Origin: Phytohabitans suffuscus
Lineage (GTDB): Bacteria > Actinomycetota > Actinomycetes > Mycobacteriales > Micromonosporaceae
Direction: 5' to 3'
DNA: 64,000 nucleotides
Assembly: GCF_011764565.1 (NCBI RefSeq)
Contig: NZ_AP022871.1
Location: 9,548,320-9,612,319, forward strand
Shown here: in pieces, positions 54,683-63,938 of the stretch
How positions within the stretch are numbered: the stretch's first letter is position 1
How the letters are laid out: each line of letters starts with the position of its first letter
Program-made: the position numbers and the translations under genes
The notes under the pieces: model-generated
What the model was told of the DNA's origin: nothing
What the model saw: the letters and a program-made list of their open reading frames with translations, nothing else
The model's database searches: none

Positions 54683-55320
54683 GTGACCCACACGTCAGCG
54701 CGGCGGCCCTGGTACCGGCCCATGGTGGCCCGCCAGCCCGGCGAGACGCACCGGGCCTCGGAGCACATCGCCGAGCGGTACGGCCTGTTCACCATCATCG
54801 TGCTCGGCGAGTCGATCCTGGCCGCGAGCGTCGCCGTGCAGAGCTCGGTCGACGAGCACGACGACCTGACCGGGCTGCTGTGGGTCGGCGGCGCCGGCGT
54901 GGTGATCGTGTTCGCGATGTGGTGGCTCTACTTCGACCGCCCGGCCGGCGGCCTGCTCACGTTGACGAAGGTCGCCCTCTTCTGGGGGTACGGCCACTAC
55001 CTGATCTTCGCCTCGGCCGCCGCGGTCGGCGGCGGGCTCGCGGTGGCCGTCGACTACGAGACCGACAAGGCCCACCTGAGCGGCGTCGCGGTCGGCTACG
55101 GGGTGGCGGTGCCGGTCGCCGTGTACCTCTCCAGCGTCTGGCTCCCGCACATCCGCCCGCACCAGCGGGGCCTGGTCGTCGCGGCGTACCCGGCGGCGGC
55201 CGCGCTCGTGCTGCTCGCCCCGCTGACCCCCGCCCCGGTGCCGGTGATCGGCGCCCTGGCGGCCGTGCTCGTCGCGGTGACGGTGATGGCCGCGCGCAGC
55301 GGGCCACGCCCACCGCCTAG
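54683..55320 (+). CDS. LtrA-like membrane protein, N-terminally truncated and frame broken
   Basis: 212 aa when restored. 'EHIAERYGLFTIIVLGESIL' is the central block of low-temperature-requirement A proteins, which are usually about 380-400 aa. Here it lies within 60 residues of the start, so the first four or so helices are missing. The C-terminal helices are present. The frame slips at GGG 55301-55303; one extra G ends the protein 'SGATPTA' at TAG 55318-55320. Probably a remnant left by a deletion next to the WD40 gene. Function of LtrA is unclear even when complete. Confidence 0.7.
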
Positions 55321-55619
55321 CCGCGGTACGGGGGTGTGGCCGCCGCCGCTCCCCCGGCACGCGGTACCGGTACCGGTACCTCCGGCTGGCGCACCGGCGC
55401 GTCCCAGAGGCGGGCGGCGAGCGCCGGGTCCACCGCGACCTGGCGGGCGCGGCGCAGCAGCAGGTGGTCGGCGATCCGCCAGAGCGTGTCCTCGACGGCG
55501 GCCAGGTCGGCGGCGTCGAGCTCGGGCCGCCGCCGCGCGAGCCGCTCCCGCTCGGCCCGCACGATCAGCCCGACCCGGTCCGCGAGGTCGTCGTGCCAGC
55601 GCCCACCATCGATCGACAC
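55317..55619 (-). CDS. hypothetical 100-aa protein
   Basis: GTG start at 55619. Residues 1-70 are helical and charged ('LADRVGLIVRAERERLARRR'), with a region faintly like the dimerisation helices of other proteins; the tail is Pro/Ala/Gly-rich. No family is recognised. It overlaps the LtrA stop by 4 bp, tail to tail. A palindrome lies 14 bp upstream of the start, and 'tattaa' there may be a promoter, giving a short or absent leader. Confidence 0.6.
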   Translation of the reverse strand: MSIDGGRWHDDLADRVGLIVRAERERLARRRPELDAADLAAVEDTLWRIADHLLLRRARQVAVDPALAARLWDAPVRQPEVPVPVPRAGGAAAATPPYRG

Positions 55620-55632
55620 GCCTACACTTTAA

Positions 55633-55649
55633 TACTACCAGCCGTAGTA
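55633..55649. promoter_or_regulatory. palindromic operator candidate
   Basis: 'tactac' and 'gtagta' separated by 'cagcc', between the divergent hypothetical and copper-protein genes. Resembles BlaI/CopY-class operators ('TACTACANNTGTAGTA'), but with a 5-bp centre. No BlaI gene is in the window. Confidence 0.4.
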
Positions 55650-55758
55650 GTCACCGCCCCCAAGGGAAGCCCGACCACCCACGACCGACCGGGCCGTTAC
55701 CGGGTCCGCGCGGCGGGTACCCCTCGGGCAGGAGAACCGCGAGCGGAAGGGGGACCCG

Positions 55759-56166
55759 ATGGGTCACGCGAGCGCCATGCTGGAAACCCATCCGGACGGC
55801 CTGGCCGGCATCGACCGGTCGCTGGTGACGGCCGCCATCGAGGCGTGCTTCGACTGCGCGCAGACGTGTACCGCGTGCGCCGACGCCTGCCTCGCCGACG
55901 ACATGGTCGCCGACCTCAGGCGGTGCGCCGCCCTCGACCTCAACTGCGCCGACCTCTGCGAGACCACCGGGAAGCTGATGTCGCGGCCCACCGGCTTCGA
56001 CGCCGTGCTCGCCCTCCAGACCGTACGGGCCTGCGCGACCGCGTGCGGCGCCTGCGCCATGGAGTGCGAACGGCACGCCCGCGCGCACGAGCACTGCCGG
56101 GTCTGCGCCGAGACCTGCCGCCGCTGCGAGCGGGCCTGCGAGGACCTGCTCGCCGCGCTCGGCTGA
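55759..56166 (+). CDS. Cys-rich four-helix-bundle copper-storage protein (DUF326/Csp-like)
   Basis: 135 aa with 17 Cys, mostly as C-x2-C and C-x3-C pairs: 'EACFDCAQTCTACADACLAD', 'LNCADLC', 'RACATACGACAMEC' and 'CRVCAETCRRCERAC'. This matches cytosolic Csp3-type copper-storage proteins, which fill a four-helix bundle with Cu(I). There is no signal peptide, so it is cytosolic. Ribosome site 'aaggggga' precedes the ATG. The palindrome at 55633 may carry its control site. Confidence 0.9.
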   Translation: MGHASAMLETHPDGLAGIDRSLVTAAIEACFDCAQTCTACADACLADDMVADLRRCAALDLNCADLCETTGKLMSRPTGFDAVLALQTVRACATACGACAMECERHARAHEHCRVCAETCRRCERACEDLLAALG

Positions 56167-56209
56167 CCGGGCCGGCTGATCCGGGATCCGCCACCCGGTC
56201 AGTACGCTG

Positions 56210-56647
56210 GTGGCGGTGGACGAGATGGACTGGGCGCTCCTGCGCGAGCTGCAGCGCGACGCCCGGCTGTCGTACAGCGAGCTGTCCCGCCGCGTGCACC
56301 TCTCCCCGCCCGCGGTGGCGGAGCGGGTGCGGCGGCTGGAGCGGATCGGCGTGGTGACCGGCTACCACGCGCACGTCGACCTGTCCAAGGCCGGCCGCCA
56401 CGTGGTCGCGGTGATCCGGATGTCCTGCTACGGCGCGCGCTGCGTGCTCCGCGACCCGGACGTCGCCGCCTGGCCCGAGGTCCTGGAGATCCACCGCGTC
56501 ACCGGCGACGCCTGCTGCATCCTGAAGGTGGCGACCGGCGCGATGGAGGAGTTCGAGGCCGTCATCGACCGGCTCGCGCCCTACGGGCAGCCCTCCAGCA
56601 CGATGGTCCTCTCGACCCCCCTCTCCTGGCGCCCGGTCGACCCCTAA
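56210..56647 (+). CDS. Lrp/AsnC-family transcriptional regulator
   Basis: 145 aa from GTG 56210 (an internal GTG and ATG follow within five codons). HTH: 'LSYSELSRRVHLSPPAVAER' and 'VRRLERIGVVTGYHA'. C-terminal RAM/AsnC ligand domain: 'VTGDACCILKVATGAMEEFE'. Such regulators respond to amino acids. It follows the copper protein by 43 bp and may be read with it or alone. Its target is unknown. Confidence 0.9.
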   Translation: MAVDEMDWALLRELQRDARLSYSELSRRVHLSPPAVAERVRRLERIGVVTGYHAHVDLSKAGRHVVAVIRMSCYGARCVLRDPDVAAWPEVLEIHRVTGDACCILKVATGAMEEFEAVIDRLAPYGQPSSTMVLSTPLSWRPVDP

Positions 56648-56681
56648 AGCGCTAGCTCCGAGAACCAGTCAAGACCCTCTG

Positions 56682-56740
56682 AGCTACCGCGACGCCCGCG
56701 GTGGTCCAGACCGTTGCTCCCGCGGCCTCACCCTCCGCGT
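56682..56740 (-). repeat. dispersed module R3, copy C
   Basis: Reverse complement of 8730-8790 and 50722-50781. Confidence 0.68.
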
Positions 56741-56759
56741 CACTCACAGGCGGGGGGTT

Positions 56760-56815
56760 GATCAGGGACTTCGTGCGCGTGTCGGCCGGCGTGTCCCGCC
56801 ATAAAGTCCCTGATC
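56760..56815 (+). repeat. R2 palindrome, copy B
   Basis: Arms 'gatcagggactt' and 'aagtccctgatc' with a 32-nt loop that matches the reverse complement of the loop at 8622-8655 ('gcgtgt', 'ccgg', 'gtgtcc.gcc'). Confidence 0.78.
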
Positions 56816-57182
56816 GACAGCAGACCCCGCCCGCCCGCGCGCGATCAACCCTCACCCACCGCGCCGGCGGACGGAATCGGCTCGCGCGACGCGCGGGGTG
56901 GGGCCCGGTCTGTCCACAGTGACCGGTGCGCCAGACCGTTTCCTGCCGATTTGTCCGCTTACCACCATGCCGCCGTCACGGGGGTGTATCCCCGATCGGC
57001 GCGGTTGGATCGTGCCGCGCGGCTTCCGTGTCGAGTGATTGCCTCTCCAGGACTCTGCTGGCCAATTGAGGCAGCCCGTGACCTGCCTCAATGTCCGCCT
57101 GGTGGCCGTTTACCCGCTGGTTCCTGGTGAACGGTGACCGCCCCCCTTTCCGTGGTCGAGGCTCTGGGATCGGCCCGAGGTG

Positions 57183-57232
57183 CGGATCGTGGTAGCTGGC
57201 TGTTGTTGTAGGTGCGGCTGTGTACCACGATC
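57183..57232 (+). repeat. R1-type palindrome, variant loop
   Basis: Equivalent of 5692-5741: arms 'ggatcgtggta' and 'taccacgatct', different loop. Confidence 0.75.
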
Positions 57233-57350
57233 TGCCCGGAGTCAGCCGTCGTCGATGTCGATTGAGGCCCTGTGGGCTCCGATGTCGGGACGGGTCCGGC
57301 CCGGTGTCGCCGGTCACCGTCAGATCCGCGACCGACAGCACGGTCCCAGC

Positions 57351-57400
57351 AGATCGTGGTATGAAACAGCCCCCAGAGGGGCGGATCCATACCACGATCC
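57351..57400 (-). repeat. R1 palindrome, reverse orientation
   Basis: Equivalent of 5859-5908, differing at about one base ('gtatgaaac' for 'gtacgaaac'). Confidence 0.8.
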
Positions 57401-58031
57401 ACGGAAACCCCGTCCGCGTGGACCACGAGCCCTGGTCTCGGACCCCGCGCCCCAGCGGACAGACCGGCAGAAAGCAACCAGCCGCACAGGCCATCGTGGA
57501 CAGATCCTGAGGGTTCCCTGGAGAGACGTGGCGGCGATCCGGCGGCCGGAGACGCGCGTATCAGCGATACTCCCGGCCACGTTTCCGCAGGTCACAGCAA
57601 TCCTCGAACTCGCCAGCAGAGTTCTCCAGGGGCAACGGGTCGCCACGGACGGTCCGAGCTGTCGCCGATCAAGGGATCCGAATCCGGGCGGGCCGACCCC
57701 CAACCCGAAAGTTCCGTAGAGAAGCTTTCGGGATTGAGGTTCGAGCGGATCGCGCGGCGTCCCCGCGACTTCAGGCGCCCGTGGTGCACACCCTGGGCGG
57801 GCCGGTACCGCCGGCCCGTCGCCGGACGGTGGATGGGTGCCACTGGCTCTGGAGTTGGGCGCAGCGGTGCGCCCAGTCTCGGAGCGTCTCGCGCGGGCTA
57901 CCTCACCTCGGCCCCAAGGCCCCACCTGGCGGGATCAGAGCCTTTCGGAGGTCGAGGTCCGCTTAGCCGCCCCGAGCCACATCGGCACCGTCCATGCCGC
58001 GCGGCGGGGCCGCGTCGCCGCACCCGGTCTG

Positions 58032-58090
58032 CTCAGCGGTACCAGCGGCACCTTATGGAGTCCGCAAAACGTGCCGCTGGTACCGCTGAG
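58032..58090. repeat. hairpin with perfect 20-bp arms
   Basis: 'ctcagcggtaccagcggcac' (58032-58051) and its exact complement at 58071-58090, with a 19-nt loop. No T run. Confidence 0.88.
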
Positions 58091-58342
58091 CGCGCGACCA
58101 GCGCGCTGAGAGTCCGCGTCCATCCTGCGGGCGACCGTTTCCCGCCGATTTGTCCGCCCGCCGTGCGGCCCGAGGGATCGGTTCCGGCTTGCTGCGGACG
58201 CGAGCCGCCCCGCAGGGGCAACCACCATCCACGATCACCGGCCGACAAGTACAAACCAGCCGATTTCGACCGCGACGCCACCCCGCACTTCAGCCCCGAC
58301 CCGCGCCGGTGTCGGATCCGTGCTCGCGGGCGCGATCGCGGC

Positions 58343-58391
58343 GGATCGTGGTATGAAACCGCCCTCCTGGGGCGGATCCGTACCACGATCC
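58343..58391 (-). repeat. R1 palindrome, reverse orientation
   Basis: Arms 'ggatcgtggta' and 'taccacgatcc', inner 'gccctcctggggc'. It stands alone, outside the 572-bp element. Confidence 0.82.
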
Positions 58392-58685
58392 ACCGAACCA
58401 CTGTGGATAGACGCCCGACCGGGTGGAGCTGGCCCCGCCGCCTACCCGACGTCCGAAGCCAGGGTGTGGGTCTGTCCGCGGTAACCGGTACAGGCTGTTG
58501 CTTTCTGAACTCCCCCGCAGGGGCAACGGCCGTCCACGACCAGCGGGCCGATGGGGACAAACCGGACTCTAAACCCCTGGACGATCTCCGCGACCACCCA
58601 CGGCACGCCGAATCCGAAACCCAAAGGAGATTCGAGCTGCCGCGACGTCCGCACTCCGCGCCGGTTTCGGAGAACGCGCAGCCGA

Positions 58686-58755
58686 CAGCCTTGATCAAAC
58701 TAGGCTGGGTGGCGTTGGGTCCGGACCACCGCGGACGTCGCGGCAGCCCGGACTT
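58686..58755 (+). repeat. module R4 joined to a partial R3
   Basis: 58686-58728 matches 8511-8553 ('cagccttgatcaaac'); 58717-58755 matches the last half of R3 ('gcggacgtcgcgg'). It ends just before the asd stop. Confidence 0.6.
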
Positions 58756-58764
58756 TTCGATCTT

Positions 58765-59796
<1,032 letters not shown>

Positions 59797-59931
59797 CTAC
59801 CCGTAGCCGAATTCGGAAGCGGCGACGAATTCCCAGGGTGTGGGCGGTCTTACCGGCAGGGGCGCCGGTCAAAAGGTGGCGCGAGATGTCGGAGGGGTGC
59901 GGCACGATGGGGCCGTTCCGGGAGGGTGATG

Positions 59932-60882
59932 ATGGAAATCGCGATCGAGGCAGAGGGCCTCGTCAAGAAATACGGTTCCGTGGTGGCGCTCGACGGCTTG
60001 GATCTTTCGGTGCCGCGGGGCACGGTGATGGGCCTGCTCGGGCCGAACGGGGCCGGCAAGACGACCGCGGTGCGGGTGTTCACCACGCTGCTCACGCCCG
60101 ACGCGGGCCGGGCCCGGGTCGCCGGCCTCGACGTGGTCGCCGACGCCCGGCGCCTGCGCGGGCTGATCGGCCTCTCCGGGCAGTACGCGGCGGTCGACGA
60201 GCACCTGACCGGCTTCGAAAACCTCGACATGGTGGGCCGCCTGTACGGCTTCACCGCGCGGGCGAGCCGGGAGCGGGCGCGTGAGCTGCTCGCGCGGTTC
60301 GACCTGGAGGACTCCGCCGACCGCCCGGTCAAGGGCTACTCCGGCGGCATGCGGCGCCGGCTCGACCTGGCCGGGGCGCTGGTCGCGCAGCCACCGGTGC
60401 TGTTCCTCGACGAGCCCACCACCGGCCTCGACCCGCGCAGCCGCCTCGGCATGTGGGACGTGATCTCCGAGCTGGTCGCGGCCGGCAGCACGCTGCTGCT
60501 CACCACGCAGTACCTGGAGGAGGCCGACCACCTGGCCAGCCGGATCGCGGTGATCGACCACGGCAGGGTGATCGCGCTCGGCACCTCCGACGACCTCAAG
60601 AACCAGGTCGGCGGCGAGCGCCTGGAGCTGACCGTCAGCTCGCCGCCCGACATCGAGACCGCCCGCGCGGTCCTCGCTCCCCTCGCCTCCGGCGAGATCA
60701 CCGTCGACGAGCCCGCCCGCCGCCTCACCGTCCCGGTGACCGGTGGCGCGTCCGCCCTGATGGAGAGCCTGCGGCGGCTCGACGCCGAGGCGGTCAAGGT
60801 GCTCGACGTGGGGCTGCGGCGCCCGAGCCTCGACGACGTGTTCCTGACCCTGACCGGCCACGCCGCCGAGGAGACCTCATGA
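59932..60882 (+). CDS. ABC transporter ATP-binding protein (DrrA type)
   Basis: 316 aa from ATG 59932 (ATG 59929 is adjacent), with 'gggagg' 6 bp upstream. Walker A 'GLLGPNGAGKTTAVRV', signature 'GYSGGMRRRLDLAGAL', Walker B 'VLFLDEPTTGLDPRSR' and H-loop region 'LLLTTQYLEEADHLA'. The C-terminal extension ('DVGLRRPSLDDVFLTLTGHA') is that of daunorubicin-resistance exporters. It powers the permease whose ATG overlaps its stop. Substrate may be a drug or a lipid. Confidence 0.94.
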   Translation: MEIAIEAEGLVKKYGSVVALDGLDLSVPRGTVMGLLGPNGAGKTTAVRVFTTLLTPDAGRARVAGLDVVADARRLRGLIGLSGQYAAVDEHLTGFENLDMVGRLYGFTARASRERARELLARFDLEDSADRPVKGYSGGMRRRLDLAGALVAQPPVLFLDEPTTGLDPRSRLGMWDVISELVAAGSTLLLTTQYLEEADHLASRIAVIDHGRVIALGTSDDLKNQVGGERLELTVSSPPDIETARAVLAPLASGEITVDEPARRLTVPVTGGASALMESLRRLDAEAVKVLDVGLRRPSLDDVFLTLTGHAAEETS

Positions 60883-61699
60883 CCACGCAGGCGATGGCCA
60901 GCCCGTCGTTCAAGGCGTTCCGGGACGGTCTCACCGTCGCCCGGCGCAATCTCATCAAAATCAAGCGGGTACCGGACCTGCTGGTCTTCTCCACGCTGTC
61001 GCCCATCATGTTCGTGCTGCTCTTCGCGTACGTGTTCGGCAGCGCGATCAACGTCCCCGGCGTCTCCTACCGCGAGTACCTGATGGCCGGCATCTTCACC
61101 CAGACCGTGCTGTTCGGCTCGACGCTCACCGGCTACGGCCTGGCCGACGACATCCAGAAGGGCATCGTCGACCGCTTCCGCTCGCTGCCGATGGCCCGCT
61201 CGGCCCTGCTGGTCGGCCGCACCACCAGCGACCTGGTCAACAACGTCATCGTCATCGTGGTGATGTCGGTGACCGGTCTGATCGTCGGCTGGCGGATCCA
61301 CTCCTCGGTGCTGGAGGCGCTGGGCGGCTTCGCGCTGCTGCTGCTGTTCGCGTACGCGTTCTCGTGGGTGTTCGCGGTGGTCGGCCTCTCGGTGCGCAGC
61401 CCCGAGGTGGTCAACAACGCCAGCTTCATCTTCATCTTCCCGCTGACGTTCATCGCCAACACCTTCGTCGGCGTCACCGACCTGCCCGGCCGCTGAAGAC
61501 CTTCGCCGAGTGGAACCCGGTGTCCGCGGTGACCCAGGCCGCCCGCGAGCTGTTCGGCAACACCAACCCGGCGGTACCCCAGCCGGACGCGTGGCCGCTG
61601 CGGCACCCGGTCGTCACGAGCCTGGCGTGGGTGGTGGTGCTGCTGGTGCTGTCGGTGCCGCTGGCCGTCAACCGCTACAAGAAGGCGGCCTCCCGCTGA
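60879..61699 (+). CDS. ABC-2 type transporter permease (DrrB type), frame broken
   Basis: Restored length 273 aa. Six membrane helices typical of ABC-2 permeases: 'FVLLFAYVFGSAINVPG', 'VNNVIVIVVMSVTGLIVGW' and 'PEVVNNASFIFIFPLTFIAN'. 'TFAEWNPVSAVTQAARELFG' is the conserved C-terminal block. As written, a TGA at 61494 follows 'DLPGR'. One extra C at 61490-61491 gives 'DLPGPLKTFAEWNP' and runs to TGA 61699. Forms an exporter with the upstream ATPase. Confidence 0.9.
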
Positions 61700-61737
61700 G
61701 GTGAGCCGCGACGTCGGCACCGGCCGGGGTGCGCGCC

Positions 61738-63659
61738 TCAGCGCCAGCCGTCGTCGCGACCCGGGTGGTAAGGGCCTGGCGCGGCCGGGCCCTTACGACC
61801 GTCGCCGGCCGGGCGCCCTCGTCGGTCGGCGGGGTCGTGGTGGCGCTGCTCGCGGGGCCGGCCGTCCCGCTGGCCGGGCACCGGCCGGTCGCCGGCCGGC
61901 GGCGGGTAGTGGTCGGCCGGGCCGCCGTGCGCGGTCGCCGGGCGCGGTCCTGACGGCGGCCGGGGCCCCGGCGCCCGCGCGGCCCGTCCGGCTGCGGCTG
62001 GTACGGCGACGGCTGGTTCGACCGCGGCTGGTCGGGCGGTGACCAGACGCGCTCGCCGGCGGGACGGCGCGGACTCGGCGACGGCTCGGACGGCGACCAC
62101 ACACGCTCGCCGGCGGGGCGCCGCGGACTCGACGGCGGCTCGGACGGTGACGACAGGCGCCCGCCAGCGGGGCGGCGCGGACTCGGCGGCGGGTCGGGCG
62201 CTGACCACACACGCTCGCCGGCGGGGCGCCGCGGGCTCGGCGGCGGGTCGGGCGGTGACGACAGGCGCTCGCCGGCGGGACGGCGCGGGCTCGGTGGCCG
62301 GCGGGCGCGGGGTGGGGCGGCAGCGCTGACGGCGTCGTCGAGCCACCCGTCGCCGGCGCGAGCCGGTGCGGCGGCGGCGCGGCGCTGGGCGAGCGCGGCC
62401 CTCCTGGCGCGGACCACCGCGCGCCGGCGGGTGGCCGCGGCGAGCATCACGAGCACCACGGCCGCCACCGCGACCGTCAGGCCGATCACCGCGGCCGAGG
62501 ACGTGCCGGGCAGGCGGTCGGACGGGCGGGCGGCGCCCTCGGCTGCGGCCGGCGCCTGGCTGTCCGGGGTGGGCGTGGGCTTGGGGTCGAGCTCGCCGGG
62601 CTCGACGAGGCGCCCCACCGAGGCGCCCGCCGGGAGGGCGAAGCCCCAGTCGAGCAGCTCGGCGGTCTGCTCGGAGGCCCGGATCGGCCGCGCCTCGGCG
62701 CCCAGTACGGCGGCGACGAGCGTGCGGTCGCCGCGCTTGGCGGCGCCGACGAACGAGTGGCGGGCGAGCGTGGTGAAGCCGCTCTTGCCGCCCAGCGCGC
62801 CCGGGTACCGGTCGAGCAGCGCGTTGTCGTTCTGGATCTGGAAGCCGCGGGGGTCCTTGGGCGGCTGGGGCGGGATCTTCGCGGTCTTCGTCGCCACGTA
62901 CCTGCGGAAGTCGGGCAGCGCGAACGCCGCCCGGGCGATCAGCACCAGGTCGTACGCGCTGGTGAACTGGCCGGGACCGTCGAGCCCGGACGGCGTGACC
63001 GCGTGGGTCTGCAGGGCGCCCAGGTGGCGGGCCTGGGCGTTCATCATCGCGACGCCGCCGGCCTGGCCCTCGGCGCCGCCGCCGACCCGGGCGAGCACGT
63101 TCGCGGCGTCGTTGCCGGAGTCGAAGAGCAGGCCGTACCAGAGGATCTCGATCGGGTATTTTCCGCCTTCGATCAGGCCCACCGCCGAGCTGCCCCGCTC
63201 AATGGCGAGGTCCTCGCGGGTCACCTGGACGACCTGCTTGGGGTTGAGCTTGGGGATCATCGTGGCGGCGAGCAGCACCTTCTGCACGCTCGCCGGCGTC
63301 TGGTACCCGTGCGGGTCGCAGCCGCCCAGCACCTGCCCGGTGTCGAGGTCGGCGACCAGCCACGTGCTGGCGGTCAGCTTCGGCGGGGCGGCGGCGCCCT
63401 CGGGCACGGCGAGACCGGTGGTGGCGAGCGCCTCGCCGCCGACCTTCGCCGCCTCGGGGTCGAGAGCGGGCGCCTTGGGCCTGGGCGGGCGCTGCGGGGG
63501 CGGCGAGAGCTTCTCGGTCGGGCACGGCACCGCCGGCGCGGCCACGGCCCGCGCGGGCCCCAACGTCGCGGCCGCGGCCGGCGCGGGCCCCAGCGTCGCC
63601 ACGGGTGCCGCCGCCAGCACTGTGCCCACCAAAGCCGCGACCAGACCCCGTCCGTTCAT
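61738..63659 (-). CDS. D-alanyl-D-alanine carboxypeptidase (S11) with long repeat tail, frame broken near the 3' end
   Basis: Restored length about 640 aa. Signal peptide 'MNGRGLVAALVGTVLAAAPV'. Penicillin-binding motifs: 'TPASVQKVLLA' (SxxK), 'LFDSGNDAAN' (SxN) and 'GALGGKSGFT' (K-S-G). It trims the D-Ala of stem peptides and tunes cross-linking. A membrane helix ('VIGLTVAVAAVVLVMLAAAT') is followed by a cytoplasmic tail with five repeats of 'SPRRPAGER(V/L)(W/S)S'. An extra G opposite 61974-61976 puts the tail in the frame that ends 'YHPGRDDGWR' at 61738. Without it, the frame overlaps the ABC permease gene to 61668. Confidence 0.88.
62038..62310 (-). repeat. in-gene tandem repeat of the carboxypeptidase tail
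   Basis: Five copies of a unit of about 51 bp encoding 'SPRRPAGER(V/L)(W/S)S' plus a Pro-Pro or Ser-Glu spacer. Copies differ at a few bases. The unit length is a multiple of three. Confidence 0.8.
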
Positions 63660-63701
63660 CGCGAACAGGCTAGCCAAACAGACGAGCCGGCGCATCCCCC
63701 G

Positions 63702-63938
63702 AGGATCAAGCACTCCCGACGACCCGGCGCGGCCCGCCCGGGGACGCGGCGCGGCCCGCCCGGGATCAAGCGCATCACGCGAGGATCACGCGCGTCCCGC
63801 CGCGGATGCGGCGCGTCCCCGAGGATCAAGCGCCCCCGGGATCAAGCGCCCCCGGGATCCGGCGCGGCCCGCCCGGGATCACGCGCGGCCCGCCCGGAAT
63901 GCGGCGCGGCCCGCCGGGGATCAAGCACCGCGCGAGGA
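63702..63938. repeat. degenerate tandem repeat between genes
   Basis: Alternating short units of 'gatcaagcgc(c/a)' and 'ggcgcggcccgcccggga' repeat about ten times with variation, just upstream of the carboxypeptidase gene and downstream of the next gene. No coding role. The pattern is slippage- or gene-conversion-like. Confidence 0.75.

Larger units (their letters stand above)
57051..57622. mobile_element. 572-bp MITE-like non-autonomous element, copy 2
   Basis: Ends 'gactctgctggc' and 'gccagcagagt' are inverted, and the exact 7-bp direct repeat 'tctccag' (57044-57050 and 57623-57629) is a target duplication. It aligns with 5543-6128 along most of its length, including both internal R1 palindromes; copy 1 is 14 bp longer, mainly in the first 150 bp. 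It has no ORF of note. The perfect duplication suggests this copy is the younger one. Confidence 0.82.
56648..58764. other. second gene desert rich in non-coding repeats
   Basis: 2.1 kb without a believable gene. It contains R3 (56682-56740), R2 (56760-56815), the 572-bp element (57051-57622) with two R1 palindromes, a 20-bp-arm hairpin (58032-58090), another R1 (58343-58391) and an R4/R3 module (58686-58755). Nothing recognisable lies in 57630-58030 or 58100-58340. Confidence 0.7.

Noticed and set aside
50897-54691. 1264-codon open frame antisense to the WD40 regulator
   Set aside because: A by-product of GC-rich third positions on the sense strand; composition is Arg/Ala/Pro/Gly only and there is no domain.
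6368-58090. Long hairpins as intrinsic terminators
   Set aside because: None is followed by a T tract, and two are far from any gene end; a terminator role is possible only at 44472-44530.
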